Below are positions 15,921 to 17,844 of a stretch of 17,844 bases of DNA, piece after piece. The DNA is from an uncultured Actinotalea sp. (GTDB taxonomy: Bacteria; Actinomycetota; Actinomycetes; Actinomycetales; Cellulomonadaceae). The position numbers were made by a program, and so were the translations under genes. Location of the stretch: contig NZ_CAMPHH010000034.1 of the NCBI RefSeq assembly GCF_946885855.1, positions 1 through 17,844 on the forward strand, given 5' to 3'. The notes under the pieces are model-generated. The model saw only the letters and a list, made by a program, of their open reading frames with translations, did not search any database and had not been told where the DNA came from. Numbering within the stretch: position 1 is the stretch's first letter; each line of letters starts with the position of its first letter.

Positions 15921-17837
15921 TCAGGAGTCGGTGCCGAACTCCCAGTGCCACGGCTCCAGGGGCCCTCCGCCGCCCGGCTGCATGATCCGCGGGTGGTACC
16001 ACCCGAAGCGGTCGGCGTTGGCCTTCATCCAGCGGTAGTTCGCGGTGCTGAAGTTGCCGAGCCCACCGAACCCGCCGAAGTCGACCGCGACGCCCCGGCC
16101 GTGGTTCGACGTCCCCGGCTGCGCCGCGAGGCCGCCCCGGGTGCGCTTGACCGCGACCTGCTGGGAGTAGCTCCGGTACGAGCTGACGACGTCCAGGTCG
16201 CGTCCGAACTCCGCGCGGTAGGCCGCGTTGAGCTGCTCCAGCGCCGCCGCGGCGTCGCAGCGCAGCTGCACACCCGAGGTGAAGCCCACGCCGCACAGGA
16301 CCTCGGCGGGGATGCTGCCGTTGTCGGCGTTCTCGGCGACGGCGACCTTGCGGGCGAGCTCGGCGGCCGCCGCCGCGGCCGCGGCCTCCGCCTCGAGCCG
16401 GGCCTGCTCGGCGGCCGCAGCAGCGGCGACCGCCTCGGCGATCCTCGCGTCGGCGAGGCCCTGCACCTCGGCGGTCAGGGCGGCGACCTCCTGGACCTGC
16501 TCCTGGATGCGGCGCGTGACCTCGATGTCGAGGTCGGGCAGGGCATCGACCAGCTGCTGCATCGGCGGCGCGGGCGGTGTGGCGGCGGGCTCCCCGGCCG
16601 GGGCCTCGAGCGGGCCCGCGGCGTCGTCGGGTCCGGCGTCCGCGGGAGCGTCCGGGCCGGAGGCGTCGGTCGGGCTCACCTCGGCGTCCTGGTCCGCGGG
16701 CGCCGGCGCGGTGTCCGCGGCGCCCTCGGCCGCCCCCGGCAGCGGGGGGCGCCCCTCGGCAGGGACCGATCGTGAGGGCTGGTCGACGCGCGTGGCACCG
16801 GCCTCCGCGGCGGTGCCCCCGGCCGACGGGGCTCCTGCGTCGTCGGCGACGTCGGTGGCCCCGGTGGCGGTGGTCCCGGCAGCGGTGGGCAGTGGCGGGG
16901 CCGGCGTCGCCTCGAGCATGGCGGCCAGCTCCGCGGCGGCCGCCTCGAGACGGCTCACGGTCTCGGCGTCGAGGACCGGTGCCGCGACCTCCTTCGCGCC
17001 CTGGGCAGCGGCGACGGCGGCCTCGGCCTCGGCGAGGGCCTGGGCGCGCTGGGCGGCGGCGTATGCCGCGGCCTGGGCCGTGAGCCGGTCGGCCGCGGCG
17101 CTGTCGGACCGTTCCTGCCGCTCGAGCGCGGTCCGCGCCGACTCCGCGGCGGCACGGGCCTGCGCGATGATGCCCTGCTCGGCGTGGACCTGGGTGACGC
17201 CGACGGTCAGCAGCCCGGCGGACAGCGCGACGACGGCGACCGGCTTGCGGGCCACGTGGCCCAGCAGCCGGCGGGAGGACGGTCCGGGTCCGCCGATGGC
17301 GCCGGAGAGACCGGCGCGACGCGTGCCCGAGCCGGCGGACCCGCGCTGGCCCGCCCTGGTCCCGCCGGGTGCGACGAGCGGGGCGTGGATGGCTGGAGGC
17401 TGAACCGGACGACCGCCGTCGGCCTCGTCGGCGCCGGGGAGCCCCGGACGCTCCGCGGGGAGCACGAGCGACGCGGTGAACGGGGGGCGGCAGGCGGTGG
17501 CGGCCTCGGCGGGCGTGACGACGGCCGCTGCGGGCCCCTTGAGACCGACGGGCGTCGTGGTGCCGGGGGCCACCGGGGCGGTCGTCCCGCTCGCGGCGGT
17601 CCCGCCCAGGTGATGAGCGCCGAGGCTCTGGGCGCGCTCGCGCAGGCGGAGCTCGCGGCGCGTGAGGGGTCGGTCGGTCGCGGAGGTCTCGGATGTCACC
17701 ACACCGGATGCCCGGCGGTCCGACGGCGGCGTCGCGTCGGCGCGGGCCGGCGTCGCACCGTCCGCGGCGGTCGGCCGCCGACCCGCGGGCGCCTGCGGGA
17801 GCGGAGTGGCGGGCGACGGGACGACGTCGGCCGGCAC
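15921..17837 (-). CDS. Bitopic membrane protein with C-terminal VanY/M15B D,D-carboxypeptidase domain
   Basis: A protein of up to 638 residues, probably a cell-wall peptidase that cleaves the terminal D-Ala of peptidoglycan stems. The zinc motif SNHGRGVAVDF supplies His579 and Asp586; EPWHWEF supplies Glu628 (base) and His631. The catalytic domain (about 505-638) is complete and has two Cys (LCGVGFTSGVQLRC) that could pair. Before it: a basic, disordered N-terminal region of about 190 residues containing LTRRELRLRERA, one hydrophobic segment (about 197-216), an Ala-rich coiled coil, an acidic Pro/Ala linker, and a second Ala-rich coiled coil. The single TM with a cytoplasmic N-terminus would place the enzyme outside. 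The frame stays open to the window edge, so the true start may lie beyond 17844; GTG codons at 17699 and 17702 are alternatives. It converges on eutH with 16 bases between stops. Confidence 0.85.
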   Translation of the reverse strand: MPADVVPSPATPLPQAPAGRRPTAADGATPARADATPPSDRRASGVVTSETSATDRPLTRRELRLRERAQSLGAHHLGGTAASGTTAPVAPGTTTPVGLKGPAAAVVTPAEAATACRPPFTASLVLPAERPGLPGADEADGGRPVQPPAIHAPLVAPGGTRAGQRGSAGSGTRRAGLSGAIGGPGPSSRRLLGHVARKPVAVVALSAGLLTVGVTQVHAEQGIIAQARAAAESARTALERQERSDSAAADRLTAQAAAYAAAQRAQALAEAEAAVAAAQGAKEVAAPVLDAETVSRLEAAAAELAAMLEATPAPPLPTAAGTTATGATDVADDAGAPSAGGTAAEAGATRVDQPSRSVPAEGRPPLPGAAEGAADTAPAPADQDAEVSPTDASGPDAPADAGPDDAAGPLEAPAGEPAATPPAPPMQQLVDALPDLDIEVTRRIQEQVQEVAALTAEVQGLADARIAEAVAAAAAAEQARLEAEAAAAAAAAELARKVAVAENADNGSIPAEVLCGVGFTSGVQLRCDAAAALEQLNAAYRAEFGRDLDVVSSYRSYSQQVAVKRTRGGLAAQPGTSNHGRGVAVDFGGFGGLGNFSTANYRWMKANADRFGWYHPRIMQPGGGGPLEPWHWEFGTDS

Positions 17838-17844
17838 GTGCAGC

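Overview
The window is very GC-rich DNA, with G or C at almost every third codon position, GTG and TTG starts, Ala/Pro/Gly-rich linkers, signs of leaderless translation and actinobacterial families (long AcnA, DrrAB-type exporters, a bitopic VanY-domain protein). This suggests an actinobacterium, probably of the Micrococcales (Cellulomonas-like); the placement is inference from style and not from any search.

Layout. (1) 1-747, minus: 5' part of an MFS transporter gene running off the left edge. (2) 748-1079: divergent control region in which each direction has a TTGACG-17 bp-TANCGT promoter followed by a LacI-family-type operator near the predicted transcription start. (3) 1080-5925, plus: a complete five-gene HAAT/Liv-type ABC importer (lipoprotein binding protein, LivH, LivM, LivG, LivF), tightly packed, with two TTG starts and a strong hairpin at 5952-6001. 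(4) 6093-9072: aconitase gene with a palindromic operator-like site, a possible short leader ORF whose stop overlaps the acn start, and a terminator. (5) 9097-9399, minus: a small unrecognised protein. (6) 9513-11329: DrrA/DrrB-type ABC exporter, ATPase start probably leaderless. (7) 11350-14250: a second ABC-2 exporter in which two complete permease domains are fused into one polypeptide. (8) 14372-15904: an EutH-type ethanolamine transporter gene interrupted by one in-frame TAG, with an unusual C-terminal tail. (9) 15921-17837, minus: a VanY/M15B D,D-carboxypeptidase-domain protein with a long cytoplasmic region, one membrane segment and coiled coils; its start may lie outside the window.

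How the parts relate. The MFS gene and the Liv-type operon appear to share one LacI-family repressor encoded elsewhere, so they probably handle a common inducer or related compounds. The aconitase gene is a housekeeping TCA-cycle unit with its own promoter and terminator. The two ABC-2 exporters are adjacent but appear to be separate transcription units. I see no mobile elements, CRISPR arrays, tRNAs or rRNAs. The main points for follow-up are the divergent LacI-type control region, the amber codon and long tail in eutH, the fused double permease, and the leader ORF overlapping acn.
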